A stretch of DNA of 64,000 nucleotides, from the NCBI RefSeq assembly GCF_000577275.2, contig NZ_HG916854.1, positions 62,001-126,000 of the forward strand, given 5' to 3'. A program made the position numbers and the translations under genes. How positions within the stretch are numbered: the first letter of the stretch is position 1; every line of letters begins with the position of its first letter. Positions 35,799-44,861 of the stretch are shown piece by piece. The notes beneath the pieces are model-generated. The model was not told the origin of the DNA, searched no databases, and saw only the letters and a list, made by a program, of their open reading frames with translations. The DNA is from Rhizobium favelukesii (lineage in GTDB: Bacteria; Pseudomonadota; Alphaproteobacteria; Rhizobiales; Rhizobiaceae).

Positions 35799-36509
35799 TT
35801 GGCCGATACAAGCGATTTTAAAGCAGAGCCACCCGAAGGGATTGACGCTATCGGGGCCTCCAGCGAGGGCGCCTCGCTTTATCAACTGATCAGGGAAGAC
35901 ATCATCGAAGGGCGGCTCGCTGCCAACGAACGGCTTGTGGTCACCGATCTCGCCCGGCGCCACGGCACCTCGACCAACCCCGTGCGTGAGGCTTTGCAAC
36001 TGTTGCGCGGGGAGGGCTTTGTCACCCTTGTTCCCAACCGCGGAGCGCGCGTCCGGCCCATAGACCAGGATTTTGTTCGGGACATCTACGAGATAGGAGT
36101 CTTGATCGAGCCGGCACTGACGCGATGGTTCGTGAATATGGCCACCGTCGAGGACATTGCTGAACTCGAACGCATCCAAGGCTTGATTGAAGAGAACAAC
36201 TTCGCCGACACGTTCAGGCACAGCGAGCTGGACACCGCCTTTCACACCATAATGTACCAAAGACACTACAACCGCCATGCCGCCGAGCTTTGGTGGAAGC
36301 ATCGCGAAGTGCTTCGAGCCGTGAGCCGGCGTTTCAACTTCACGCTCGCCCGGCGCGCCGCGATCCTTCGCGAGCATCGCGAGCTCATCGCGCATGTAAA
36401 AGCGGGAAATGCGAACGAGGCAGGCGAACTCATTGCACGCCATGTCGAGGGCTCCGGCCGGCACATCCTCGAACACATGCGTGCGCGTAACGCCGCTCGG
36501 GCAGGATAG
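35799..36509 (+). CDS. GntR-family regulator, FCD subgroup
   Basis: 236 residues from a TTG at 35799, favoured over the TTG at 35787 because GGGGA lies about 9 bases upstream. N-terminal winged helix (LYQLIREDIIEGRLAANERL, ARRHGTSTNPVREALQLLRG) and a C-terminal FCD domain with metal-binding His residues (HSELDTAFHTIMYQ, REHRELIAHV, ARHVEGS). FCD regulators bind organic acids. It sits between the two divergent arms of the sugar-acid cluster, so it probably represses both until an acid intermediate accumulates. Confidence 0.88.
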   Translation: MADTSDFKAEPPEGIDAIGASSEGASLYQLIREDIIEGRLAANERLVVTDLARRHGTSTNPVREALQLLRGEGFVTLVPNRGARVRPIDQDFVRDIYEIGVLIEPALTRWFVNMATVEDIAELERIQGLIEENNFADTFRHSELDTAFHTIMYQRHYNRHAAELWWKHREVLRAVSRRFNFTLARRAAILREHRELIAHVKAGNANEAGELIARHVEGSGRHILEHMRARNAARAG

Positions 36510-36563
36510 AATACATGGCGTGGAATATCGTTATCCCGACCACTTCGGATCAAGGCAATTGAG

Positions 36564-37730
36564 ATGAAAATCACCAGCGTTCGGCCGTGGCTAATCAAGT
36601 CCGATGCTTCTTATTGGGGAGAGTTTCTGTTCGTCGAAGTGACGACCGACGAGGGGGTGAGCGGCTGGGGAGAGATCACCACCACGACAAGGCTCGCCAA
36701 TCGCGCCCTCTGCACGATCCTGAGGCAGATCGGTGCCGCTGTGACAGGCGAGGACCCGGCGCGTATTGAGTATCTGTGGCACAAGATATTCCGCAGCTTC
36801 ACCTACATGGGCAGTCGCGGCGCCGCAGTCGAATGCGTGAGCGCCATTGACATAGCCCTCTGGGACATCCGAGGCAAAGTCTTGGGTAAGCCGATTTACG
36901 AGCTGTTGGGTGGACCGGTACGCAATGAAATTGCGCTCTACACTCATCCCCACCAGGCTAAATTTACCAGCAATGAGGCTGTGGTCCGCGAAATTCGAGA
37001 CATCGTCGAGTCCGGCCACACTGCGCTCAAGTTCGATCCTTTCCCCCACCAAGGCCGCACCGCCGATGGACAGCCTCGCGAACAGCGCGACGGCTACCTC
37101 GATGGCAGCATGACCCGCAAGGATGAGCGCGAAGCCGCCGAACTCACGGCTCTGATCCGCGAAACGGCGGGCTCTGATGTCGACATCCTCATCGATGCGC
37201 ATGGCCGGTTCGACGTTCCCACCGCCATTCGCCTTTGTCGGAGCCTCGAGGAAGCTGGTCAGATCGACTGGTTCGAGGAGCCCTGTCCACCGGAGAGCCT
37301 CAACGCTCTCAGACAGGTCCGTGAGAAGGTCAGCGCCGCTATCTCGTGGGGCGAGCGCGGCCACACGAAATGGGATTTCGTGCCGGTGCTCGAAAACAAG
37401 CTCGCTGACTACATCATGCCGGACGTCACCTGGACCGGCGGCATTACCGAACTTAAGAAGATTTCTGCCCTATGCGAAGCCTACTACATCCCGGTCTCGC
37501 CGCATGACGCCGCAGGGCCGATCAACGTGGTTGCGGGAGCGCAGGTGATGATGACCGTTCCTAATTTCTACAAACTTGAAACGTCTGAGTGGAACCTGGG
37601 CAAATACGATCACCTCATCGACAGAGCACTCGATGTTTCGAATGGCAGCCTCAAGCTTACGCCCAAGCCTGGTCTCGGCGTTGAAATGAACCGCGACTAC
37701 CTTCAAAATCACGAGATAGAGCTGGACTAG
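36564..37730 (+). CDS. Enolase-superfamily enzyme, mandelate racemase/galactonate dehydratase type
   Basis: 388 residues. Capping domain 1-120; barrel with Lys156-x-Asp158 (ALKFDPF), Asp211-x-His213 (DAHGRFD), Glu239 (WFEEP), Glu264 (GERGHTK) and His314 (SPHDAAGP). The KxD plus DxH set fits acid-sugar dehydratases. A 14-residue insert (GRTADGQPREQRDG) follows strand 2. Second of four enolase-superfamily genes here and first of the plus-strand run downstream of GntR. Confidence 0.85.
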   Translation: MKITSVRPWLIKSDASYWGEFLFVEVTTDEGVSGWGEITTTTRLANRALCTILRQIGAAVTGEDPARIEYLWHKIFRSFTYMGSRGAAVECVSAIDIALWDIRGKVLGKPIYELLGGPVRNEIALYTHPHQAKFTSNEAVVREIRDIVESGHTALKFDPFPHQGRTADGQPREQRDGYLDGSMTRKDEREAAELTALIRETAGSDVDILIDAHGRFDVPTAIRLCRSLEEAGQIDWFEEPCPPESLNALRQVREKVSAAISWGERGHTKWDFVPVLENKLADYIMPDVTWTGGITELKKISALCEAYYIPVSPHDAAGPINVVAGAQVMMTVPNFYKLETSEWNLGKYDHLIDRALDVSNGSLKLTPKPGLGVEMNRDYLQNHEIELD

Positions 37731-37798
37731 GTAGCAACGCTCTACGCCGCCTCAGCGTGCGCGACGACGAGCCCCGCCGACCAGAACGAGGATAAATC

Positions 37799-39160
37799 AT
37801 GCCAGAGGCAGATGGAGCCGACGAGGCGCTCAATCGGGTGAACACGCATTCCAAGCCGTCCGACCTTCGCATCACCGACATGCGGGTAGCCGAAATTGTC
37901 GGCGCGCCGTTCACCTCAGTGCTGCTTAAGATTTACACCAACCAGGGCATCGTCGGGCTTGGCGAGGTGCGCGACGGTGCCAGCGCCACCTACGCGATGA
38001 TGCTGAAGAGCCGGTTGCTTGGCGAGAACCCTTGCAACATCGATCGACTGTTTCGCCGGATCAAGCAGTTCGGCGGGCACGGCCGGCAAGGCGGCGGCGT
38101 ATCGGCGGTTGAAATCGCGTTGTGGGATCTTGTCGGCAAGGGCTATGGCGTCCCCATCTACCAGATGCTCGGCGGTCGTTTTCGGGAGAAAGTGCGCGTC
38201 TACTGCGATACCGACGCCACCGTGCCGAGCGGCACCGAGACCGGCAAGCGCCTCAAGCAGCGCATGGAGCTCGGCTTCACCTTCCTCAAGATGGATTTGG
38301 GACTGATGCAGATCGCGGATGTGCCCGGTGCGGTCGTGTTTCCTGCCGGCTCACTAGAAGGATACCGCGACCACCCCGGTCGCGGCGCAGTGAAGACCTT
38401 TGACGAGCGGCGCGTCCGCAACGCTGTGTACGATTTGCATAACGTCCAGCACCCGTTTACCGGCCTCCACTTTTCCGACAAGGGCCTCGACCTGCTTGAG
38501 CAATACATCGCCGAGGTTCGTGAGGTCATCGGCATGGATGTGCCGCTCGCGATCGACCATATCGGCCATATCTCAGTGCAGAACGGCATTCGCCTTGCCA
38601 GGCGAATTGAAAAATACGTGCCAGCCTGGCTTGAGGACGTGATCCCATGGCAGTACACCGAGCAGTACCGACAACTGCAGGGCGCCACCACGGTGCCGAT
38701 CTGCACCGGGGAGGACATATACCTGAAGGAGGGCTTCGAGCCTCTGCTCAAGAGCGGCGGCCTCTCCGTTATCCACCCGGACCTGCTCACCAGCGGGGGT
38801 ATCCTCGAGACCAAGAAGATCGGCGATATGGCGCAGGACCATGGTATCGCCATGGCCATCCACATGGCAGAAAGTCCAATCGCCGCAATGGCCGCGGCAC
38901 ATGTCGCGACCGCGACTGAAAACTTCATGGCGCTCGAATACCACTCTGCCGATGTCGACTGGTGGGACGATATCGTCACCGGCCTTCCCAAGCCGCTGGT
39001 TAAGGACGGCTTTATCACTGTTCCGGACAAGCCGGGCCTGGGGATTGACGACGTCGTCGACGAGGTGATCTCGCAGCATCTGCAGCCGGGTGTCACCGGC
39101 ATCTGGCAGCCTACGGATCACTGGGACGATGAGTATTCCTGGGATCGCACCTGGAGCTGA
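37799..39160 (+). CDS. Enolase-superfamily enzyme, long form
   Basis: 453 residues, longer than the usual 380-400 because of an N-terminal extension of about 20 residues, an insert near 168-230 and a C-terminal tail rich in Trp and Asp ([17 protein letters not shown]). Active-site candidates: Lys164-x-Asp166 (FLKMDLGL), Asp253-His254 (IDHIGH), Glu279-Asp280 (LEDVIPW), Glu305 (GEDIYLK) and His355 (IHMAESP). It has a good AACGAGGAT site. Probably a dehydratase or racemase for a different acid sugar from its neighbours; the substrate is not predictable. Confidence 0.8.
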   Translation: MPEADGADEALNRVNTHSKPSDLRITDMRVAEIVGAPFTSVLLKIYTNQGIVGLGEVRDGASATYAMMLKSRLLGENPCNIDRLFRRIKQFGGHGRQGGGVSAVEIALWDLVGKGYGVPIYQMLGGRFREKVRVYCDTDATVPSGTETGKRLKQRMELGFTFLKMDLGLMQIADVPGAVVFPAGSLEGYRDHPGRGAVKTFDERRVRNAVYDLHNVQHPFTGLHFSDKGLDLLEQYIAEVREVIGMDVPLAIDHIGHISVQNGIRLARRIEKYVPAWLEDVIPWQYTEQYRQLQGATTVPICTGEDIYLKEGFEPLLKSGGLSVIHPDLLTSGGILETKKIGDMAQDHGIAMAIHMAESPIAAMAAAHVATATENFMALEYHSADVDWWDDIVTGLPKPLVKDGFITVPDKPGLGIDDVVDEVISQHLQPGVTGIWQPTDHWDDEYSWDRTWS

Positions 39161-39177
39161 GGCGAAAAGGAACGAAG

Positions 39178-40377
39178 ATGAAGATCACCGATCTCCGCTG
39201 CGCCGTTATCGGCAAACACCCGATCGTCCGCATCGTTACGGACGAGGGCCTCTATGGCTTGGGCGAAGTCGAATTCACCAAGTCCTACCTCAAGCCCTGG
39301 GTGCTGCATTTCCGCGAGGCGCTGGTCGGCGAGGACCCGACCGACGTCGAGAGAGTAATGTTGAAGATCCGCCAACGCGGCTCTTTCAAGCCGTACGGCG
39401 CGGCAGTGAGCGCTATTGAGCATGCGCTGTGGGATATTGCTGGCAAGGCCGCGGGCGTGCCCGCCTATAAACTGCTCGGCGGCAAGGTGCGGGACAAGGT
39501 GCGCGTCTACAATGGCTCGGTTCGCCAGAAACGCACGGGCGACCGGCCGGAGGAATACGCCGCTGACGTCAAATGGATGATGCAGCAGCCGCAGAACTTC
39601 TTCATGGTCAAGCAAGGAATCTCGTTCCACTCCAACATGAAGGACACCATCGAGGGCTTCCACTACGGCGTGACGCAGAAGAAGGCCGGCTATCATGGTG
39701 CCATGGATCAGGGCGTGATCAGCGAGCGCGGTTTCAATCACATGCTCGACTGCGTGATCGCGATGAAGGAAGTGCTGGGCGACAAAGTCAGCCTGGCACT
39801 CGACTGCGGTCCGGGCTGGATGCTGCCCGATGCGATTAAGTTCGCTCGCGCGGTAGAGAAGTACAATTTGATGTGGCTCGAGGACATGCTGACGGGCGAC
39901 TATGTGCCGTGGGTCAATCCGCAGGCCTATCGGGAACTGACAACCTCCACCTCGACGCCAATCCACACTGGTGAGCAGATCTACCTGCGGCACAATTTCA
40001 AGGAACTGATCGAGACGCAGGCGGTACGCGTCATCGGCCCCGATCCAGCCGATGTTGGCGGCATTGCCGAGCTCAAATGGGTCGCCGAGCACGCCTACAT
40101 GCACTCGATCCTGATGGCACCGCACGGCACTGCTAACGGCCTGCTGGGCCTCGGCGCGTTGATCAATGTCTGCGCCACGTTGCCGGCAAATTACATCGCC
40201 TTCGAATATCCGACCGCCTCCGACCCCTGGTGGGAGGACCTGGTAATCGGCTTGCCGCCGCAGATCGTGAAGGACAGCATGGTGGACCTACTGGAAGCGC
40301 CGGGGCTGGGCCTCGATATCGACGCTGAAGGGGCCAGGAGATATCTCAGGGAAGAGGATGCGGGCTTTTTCGACTGA
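39178..40377 (+). CDS. Enolase-superfamily enzyme, fourth paralogue
   Basis: 399 residues, 17 bases after the previous gene with an AAGGAACGAAG site. Capping domain with LYGLGEVEF, then Lys145 (MVKQGISFH), Asp209 (LALDCGPGWM), Glu235 (WLEDMLTGDY), Glu266 (GEQIYLR) and His316 (APHGTANG). The C-terminus contains EYPTASDPWWEDLVIG, similar in place to the [12 protein letters not shown] of the third enzyme, so these two may be a related subgroup. Last gene before the right edge of the block inserted in the acetoacetyl-CoA synthetase gene. Confidence 0.83.
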   Translation: MKITDLRCAVIGKHPIVRIVTDEGLYGLGEVEFTKSYLKPWVLHFREALVGEDPTDVERVMLKIRQRGSFKPYGAAVSAIEHALWDIAGKAAGVPAYKLLGGKVRDKVRVYNGSVRQKRTGDRPEEYAADVKWMMQQPQNFFMVKQGISFHSNMKDTIEGFHYGVTQKKAGYHGAMDQGVISERGFNHMLDCVIAMKEVLGDKVSLALDCGPGWMLPDAIKFARAVEKYNLMWLEDMLTGDYVPWVNPQAYRELTTSTSTPIHTGEQIYLRHNFKELIETQAVRVIGPDPADVGGIAELKWVAEHAYMHSILMAPHGTANGLLGLGALINVCATLPANYIAFEYPTASDPWWEDLVIGLPPQIVKDSMVDLLEAPGLGLDIDAEGARRYLREEDAGFFD

Positions 40378-40399
40378 ACCTCCCTCCACCTGCCGTGTC

Positions 40400-40556
40400 C
40401 ATCTTGTTGGGCGCCAGGTAATAGGGCTTCTCGAAATAGGTGAAATCGATCTGTAAACAGGAAATGAAGGCCTCGATCTTCAAGGTCTTGTCGCTATCGG
40501 GTACGGCGGCGGCGACCTCTTCCGACTCCAGCACGATATACTGCGCGTTCTCGATA
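40400..40556 (-). pseudogene. Ku-like protein internal fragment
   Basis: The minus strand reads IENAQYIVLESEEVAAAVPD and KTLKIEAFISCLQIDFTYFE then KPYYLAP. A V.L..EE.AA....KTL.IE.F....ID..YF.KPYYL.P series is the core of bacterial Ku proteins of non-homologous end joining. About 50 codons survive with neither end. It abuts the right-hand acetoacetyl-CoA synthetase fragment within four bases. Confidence 0.7.
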
Positions 40557-40559
40557 GCC

Positions 40560-41584
40560 CTCTTCTATTTCACCACCTGCGGCTGAATGATGTGGAACTG
40601 GCTTGCGTCAGGAATGGCAAGTGGCGGGACGTATGCTTGTTCAACGGCTCGCCCTTCGCCCCCTCAGGCAACGTTTTGTGGCACTACGCCGCTGAGGAGC
40701 GCTTCGCCATCTTCGACACATCAGCCAAATATTTCGACGCGATGCGCAAAGGCGGCATTGAACCGCTGAGGACCCATGATCTCTCTAAGCTTCGTCTCAT
40801 CATTTCCACCGGCTCGCCCTTGTCTCACGAGGGCCTCACCTTCGTCTATGAGGGCATCAAGGAGGATGTGCAGCTCGCCTCGATTTCCGGCGGCACCGAT
40901 ATCGTTTCCTGTTTCGTGCTCGGCAATCCTGTAACGCCGGTCTGGCGCGGCGAGATTCAGGGGCCCGGCCTCGGCCTCGCCGTCGATGCGTGGGATGACG
41001 AGGGCAGGGCGGTGCGGGCGAGAAGGGCGAGCTGGTCTGCACGCGCGCTTTTCCCTCCCTGCCCGTTGGCTTTTGGAACGACGATAACGGCGCCAAATAC
41101 CGCGCCGCCTGTTTCGAGCGTTTCGACAATGTCTGGTAGCACGGCGACTTCGCCGAATGGACGGAACATGGCGGCCTGATCATCGATGGCCGCTCGGAGG
41201 CGACCCTCAACCCGGGCGGCGTGCGCATCGGCACGCCCGAAATCTACAACCAGGTCGAACGGCTCGACGAAGTCGCCGAAGCCATTTGCATTGGCCAGGA
41301 CTGGGACGACGACGTTCGGGTGATTCTTTTCGTTCGCCTTGGACCAGGCCTGGCGCTGGACGCCGATCTCGAGAAGAAGATCAAGTCGAAGATCCACACC
41401 GGCGCCTCACCGCGTCACGTGCTTGCAAAGGTGACCCAGGTCGCCGATATTCCGCGCACCTCCGGCAAGATCGTCGAACTCGCTGTCCGAGAGGTTGTGC
41501 ATGGAGGCCAGTGAAAAAAAGGAAGCGCTCGGCAATCCGAAAGCGCTGGAGCTTTATGCGGGGCTCGAAGCGCTGAAGGTTTAG
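40560..41584 (+). pseudogene. Acetoacetyl-CoA synthetase, C-terminal part
   Basis: Starts abruptly with LFYFTTCG, then TGA where Trp (TGG) is expected, then MMWNWLASGMASGGT. It continues through [55 protein letters not shown] and [20 protein letters not shown] to a stop at 41584. At least three frameshifts (about 40645, 41010, 41510) and a TAG for Cys in NVWCHGDF disable it. The upstream P-loop piece lies 12.3 kb away at 28110-28220. Confidence 0.85.
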
Positions 41585-41812
41585 GAGTCAGCGTGATCGA
41601 TGGCTGGCTGCACAATACAATTTCGATGATTCACGACAAATGCGTTCCATAAATTGCGCTACGCCGCAAATTATTGATTTTTTCAGGTGTTTAAATGATT
41701 TAGTTGAGGGTTCGTCGGTTCAGATCATTTCAAGGCGACCATAGAAGAACGAACTTTGCTCTAGAAAATGTCATTCAAATGAATTACGTTTGCGGTGAAG
41801 GAGATCCACAGT
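41585..41812. promoter_or_regulatory. AT-rich leader of the RelB/RelE-type pair
   Basis: AT-rich compared with its surroundings; it ends in GAAGGAGATCC, a strong ribosome binding site for the antitoxin gene. The promoter of the pair must lie here; no clear operator symmetry was seen. Confidence 0.4.
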
Positions 41813-42118
41813 ATGGCTGCAAATGCACTCGTCCAGACTCGGATTGATGCCGACGTAAAAGAACGCGCCACGGCGGTTCTCGAAAATATGGGTTTGACCC
41901 TGTCGGATGCTGTCCGAATTCTTCTGACTCGGACAGCAAATGAGGGAGCCGTACCGCTCGAACTTATCAACCACAGCGAGGCTCACGATGCGTGGTTTCG
42001 TGCGAAGGTATTACAGGCGCTAGAGGACACTCGACCGGATCTCGACGATGGTGACGCCGAGGTGCGTTTTCGAGAGCGCCGGGCGGTAGCATTACGCAAA
42101 GCAGAGGTGCGCGACTGA
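41813..42118 (+). CDS. RelB/DinJ-family antitoxin
   Basis: 101 residues from the ATG at 41813, chosen for its GAAGGAGATCC site. Ribbon-helix-helix N-terminus: VQTRIDADVKERATAVLENM then GLTLSDAVRILLTRTANEGA, the RelB/DinJ pattern. The acidic C-terminal half would wrap the toxin. Its stop overlaps the toxin start (TGATG). It should neutralise the partner and repress the pair. Confidence 0.88.
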   Translation: MAANALVQTRIDADVKERATAVLENMGLTLSDAVRILLTRTANEGAVPLELINHSEAHDAWFRAKVLQALEDTRPDLDDGDAEVRFRERRAVALRKAEVRD

Positions 42119-42411
42119 TGAAGCTTGTTTGGGCGCAATATGCGCTTGACGATCGCGATGCCATCTTCAGCTACATTGAAAAAGAAAATCCACGGGCAGC
42201 GGCTCATGTCGACGAGGCGATTGTTCGTGCTGCACGTCGTCTTCTTGAGTTTCCTGAAAGTGGACGTCCCGGCCGAATAACTGGCACTCGGGAGTTTGTC
42301 ATACCGCACACACCTTACATCGCCGCTTACGTTGTAAAGATCGATAGAATACGGATCCTGCGCGTTTTGCATGGCGCGCAAATGTGGCCTACCGAGGTCG
42401 GCGACGAGTAG
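42118..42411 (+). CDS. RelE/ParE-superfamily toxin
   Basis: 97 residues with the fold signature MKLVWAQYALDDRDAIFSYI, ARRLLEFPESGRPGRITGTR and a C-terminal strand ending IRILRVLHGAQMWP. This end (RVLHGAQxWP) is the usual ParE/RelE type. Overlaps the antitoxin by one base. Intact; whether it cuts ribosome-bound mRNA or poisons gyrase cannot be told. Confidence 0.88.
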   Translation: MKLVWAQYALDDRDAIFSYIEKENPRAAAHVDEAIVRAARRLLEFPESGRPGRITGTREFVIPHTPYIAAYVVKIDRIRILRVLHGAQMWPTEVGDE

Positions 42412-42586
42412 AGACTTTACCCGGTCCTTGGTCCGAATCTCTTCAAGACCACCAAATGAGAAACCCAGGTTAATCAATGGCTAAGAGGCTTCTTCAACGA
42501 GCCTCCGGTTCGATTACTATCAAGGCGGGCGTTATCAGCGCAGACATCCAAGTCGCGATCAGACTGGCCCCGAGCATTTGGGGGAT

Positions 42587-42740
42587 GGCACGATATCGGG
42601 CCATCGCGTGGAAGGCAAAAGCCAGGCTATACCAATGATACTGTCGGCTCGCCATCGGCAAACCGCAACCGAAAGTCAACAATGCGATTGCCCGCGAACT
42701 GACCGGCTTCGTCTGGGACGTGAGCAGAAATTTGCGGCCA
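42587..42740 (+). pseudogene. IS110-family transposase C-terminal fragment
   Basis: One frame reads ARYRAIAWKAKARLYQ, a TGA, then YCRLAIGKPQPKVNNAIARE and LTGFVWDVSRNL. The AIARELxGFxW motif is typical of the transposase_20 region of IS110/IS116 elements. The TGA replaces an Arg codon (CGA). The remaining 42412-43080 sequence has no other recognisable gene. Confidence 0.6.
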
Positions 42741-43080
42741 ATAGCCCCTTCCGTGATGATCGCAAGAACATCTGATCCCAACAATTTTGGGGCAGTTCTG
42801 AACATACCAACTTGCCCGGCGTGCCGCGAAATCCACGCAGGATGAGAATCCTCGATATACGGTGGGGCGAGCTCAGTCTTGTGTCCTTCCTTAAAGAGTG
42901 GAAGGCTGGTGACAAACATGGCAAATGCAGTACCCAATCCGCGGATAAGAGCGGATCAATCGCGCATGATCGGATCGCGGCACACCGGTCAGGTTGAAAT
43001 CGACCGCCTCGATGTAAACTCGGCGAGGTCGTCCTGTGCTTCCCACACCCACGACGGTCATGAGAGCGTGCCTGTGACCC

Positions 43081-43677
43081 CTACGAGCGCGCGAACCCTA
43101 GTAAGGGTTCGATCTCGTGATTGTCGGCCGCCCGGAGCGCCGTGACATAGCGGGCACGGGTCTCGCCAGCGTCAATCAGGTTTGCCCGGCCCCAGCTAAA
43201 CGGTGGTCGTCCGAGCTGGCGAGCGAGCAGGTCGCCCACCAGGCGGGAAAATCGTCCGTTTCCGTTTGGGAAGGGATGGATGGCGACCAAACGGTGGCTG
43301 AACCGGACAGCGATCTCATCGGGTGGATAGGTACCGTGCTCGACCCAATAGCGGCCATCGTCGACTGTCTGCCTGACATCCATTGCGATACGATATGCAG
43401 CAACGCCAATGTTCCGGCCCGTCGTGCGGTATTGTCCCGCCCAACGCCACACCTCGCCAAACATGCGGCGGTGCAGCTCGTTCAAGGATTCCTGGTCGAG
43501 GACGTCACGCCTTCGTGACATCGCCCAGCGCAAGCCTTCGCCGATGTTGACCTGTTCGGCCTCGTTTAACTCATGCCGCAATGTGATGTAGGAAGGGATG
43601 AGCTGCTCCCGCTCCTCGGCGGTTAGCGGTGTGTTCGCTTCGTCATCGTCTTGGAACCGAGGATCGGCGTCTGCCAT
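43081..43677 (-). CDS. Fic-domain protein (mobile mystery protein B type)
   Basis: 198 residues. The Fic active loop HPFPNGNGR is complete at 134-142 (catalytic His134, phosphate-binding GNGR), preceded by RFSHRLVAI. LHRRMFGEVWRWAGQYRTTG is the typical flap region. Fic enzymes transfer AMP or another nucleotide to target proteins. It is five bases downstream of an HTH gene; together they match the mobile mystery protein A/B pair found on mobile elements. The HTH partner probably controls expression. Confidence 0.88.
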   Translation of the reverse strand: MADADPRFQDDDEANTPLTAEEREQLIPSYITLRHELNEAEQVNIGEGLRWAMSRRRDVLDQESLNELHRRMFGEVWRWAGQYRTTGRNIGVAAYRIAMDVRQTVDDGRYWVEHGTYPPDEIAVRFSHRLVAIHPFPNGNGRFSRLVGDLLARQLGRPPFSWGRANLIDAGETRARYVTALRAADNHEIEPLLGFARS

Positions 43678-43682
43678 GGGAG

Positions 43683-44147
43683 TCAGTCATTCTCCCACAG
43701 GCGTCGGGGCGAACCGGCCAGAATGGCGTCAATGAGACGGCGGCGTTCGTCCTCCAGATCCGGCTTGAGCAAAGCTTGGTTTTCCAGCATCATCGTATGA
43801 TCCAGGCGCGCCATGTCCTGCCCCGCCTTTTCTGCCGCTCGCTCGTGAAGGATGTCGTCGAGTGGCTTGATCGGTACGAAGGCGTAAACGAACGTGCAGT
43901 TCATTGCCGCCGCGGCTTCCCGAAGCGTCTTGATCGTCGTCGCGCCCGAAACCTCGGCTTTCTCGATGGCCGGAATGCGCGAGGGGGCTGCCCCCATCCG
44001 AGTGGCGAGTTGTCGTGTGCTCATCCCCAGAGCTTCGCGGATGGCTTTCATCCAACCGCGAGGCGGTGCAATGAGCTTAAGTTCCCGCAATGGCGCGAGA
44101 CGGCGTTCCAGCTGTTTGCGCGCGAGCGCGGCCTGTTTTGTGTTCAT
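43683..44147 (-). CDS. HTH protein (mobile mystery protein A type)
   Basis: 154 residues from the ATG at 44147, chosen because the longer frame upstream has no family sequence. An N-terminal basic helix (ARKQLERRLAPLRELK) precedes an XRE-like helix-turn-helix (GMSTRQLATRMGAAPSRIPA, IEKAEVSGATTIKTLREAAA). Begins next to a symmetrical operator-like site, so it is probably an autorepressor, and the regulator or antitoxin of the Fic protein encoded just downstream. Confidence 0.85.
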   Translation of the reverse strand: MNTKQAALARKQLERRLAPLRELKLIAPPRGWMKAIREALGMSTRQLATRMGAAPSRIPAIEKAEVSGATTIKTLREAAAAMNCTFVYAFVPIKPLDDILHERAAEKAGQDMARLDHTMMLENQALLKPDLEDERRRLIDAILAGSPRRLWEND

Positions 44148-44156
44148 AAATATATG

Positions 44157-44172
44157 TCCATCTACGGATGGA
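44157..44172. promoter_or_regulatory. Operator-like inverted repeat upstream of the HTH/Fic pair
   Basis: TCCATC-TACG-GATGGA, a perfect 6-bp inverted repeat flanked by near-symmetrical ATAT sequence, ten bases upstream of the HTH start. Overlaps the expected promoter. A good candidate autoregulatory site. Confidence 0.6.
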
Positions 44173-44337
44173 TATAGCATAAAAATATGAGCGGAAAAAC
44201 AGAAAACGAACATATACAAGTGGTCGCGGGCGTGGCCCGGTACATTCACCTTAGAGGGGATGTAGCGGGCGCGATGGGAGGGCAACTCCAGCATCACGAA
44301 AAGGATGCGAGACCTACCCGCTCGAAGGAGGGCAAGA

Positions 44338-44600
44338 TGAGCTTGAGGCCGATACGCGCGACTATCTATGGATTGGGAACAGTGGAACGAGTAACGGCCC
44401 GCTATCTCCAGGAAAGGAATGTAGAGGTGGTGGCAGCGTATGTCACGACGATCGATTTGTCCGACACGGGCTTCTACGGCGCGCAGGTTTCGGAGGAAAT
44501 CGCCCGTGAGCCGTTGGTGCATCTGGGCCACCATCGGCGTGCGCTGGAAAGCGCTGGAGGCAACATGCTCGATGAAAACAACCTGCCGCATCGCGCATGA
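44338..44600 (+). pseudogene. DapB-like NAD(P)-binding protein, N-terminal fragment
   Basis: MSLRPIRATIYGLGTVERVT then ARYLQERNVEVVAAYV is the Rossmann opening of dihydrodipicolinate reductase-like oxidoreductases (GxGxxG slightly degraded). The following residues do not continue the fold and the frame ends after 87 codons. Catalytic part missing. GAGGGCAAG precedes the ATG. Confidence 0.45.
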
Positions 44601-44671
44601 AAGAGGACTTATCCTGCGGGTGAAATGCAATCCGGCGTCGGTTTCCAAACTGCAATGACAATAGTGCAGCC

Positions 44672-44800
44672 ATGGTCGACAAGTTCAAATACCGCGAAGC
44701 GGTGTCCAGACTCGGGGCGGCGGTGAGTGTCGTGACTCTCTAATGGCGGGACGTCTCGGCGGTCTGCAGCGTCACGGACGCGCCGGCAAAACCTACCCGG
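44672..44800 (+). pseudogene. Flavin reductase fragment
   Basis: MVDKFKYREAVSRLGAAVSV followed by VT and a stop, then in another frame SAVCSVTDAPAKPT. Flavin reductase-like proteins read YR.AVSRLGAAVSVVT...G..GFTASAVCSVTDxPP, so about ten residues were lost between the pieces. Only the N-terminal 40-45 residues remain. Confidence 0.55.
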
Positions 44801-44861
44801 CCATTCGACCGCTCTCCAATCCGGACTTCAAGATGGCAAGCAAACGCGCGTTGCCAGCGAG

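Noticed and set aside
38200-39102. 300-codon open frame antisense to the third enolase-superfamily gene
   Set aside because: Ser/Arg-rich composition typical of antisense frames and no motif.
39118-40125. 335-codon open frame antisense to the fourth enolase-superfamily gene
   Set aside because: A shadow of high-GC codon use; the sense strand has complete active-site residues.
42494-42937. 147-codon minus-strand frame in the IS110 fragment region
   Set aside because: The plus strand carries a recognisable IS110 motif, and the minus frame has no domain.
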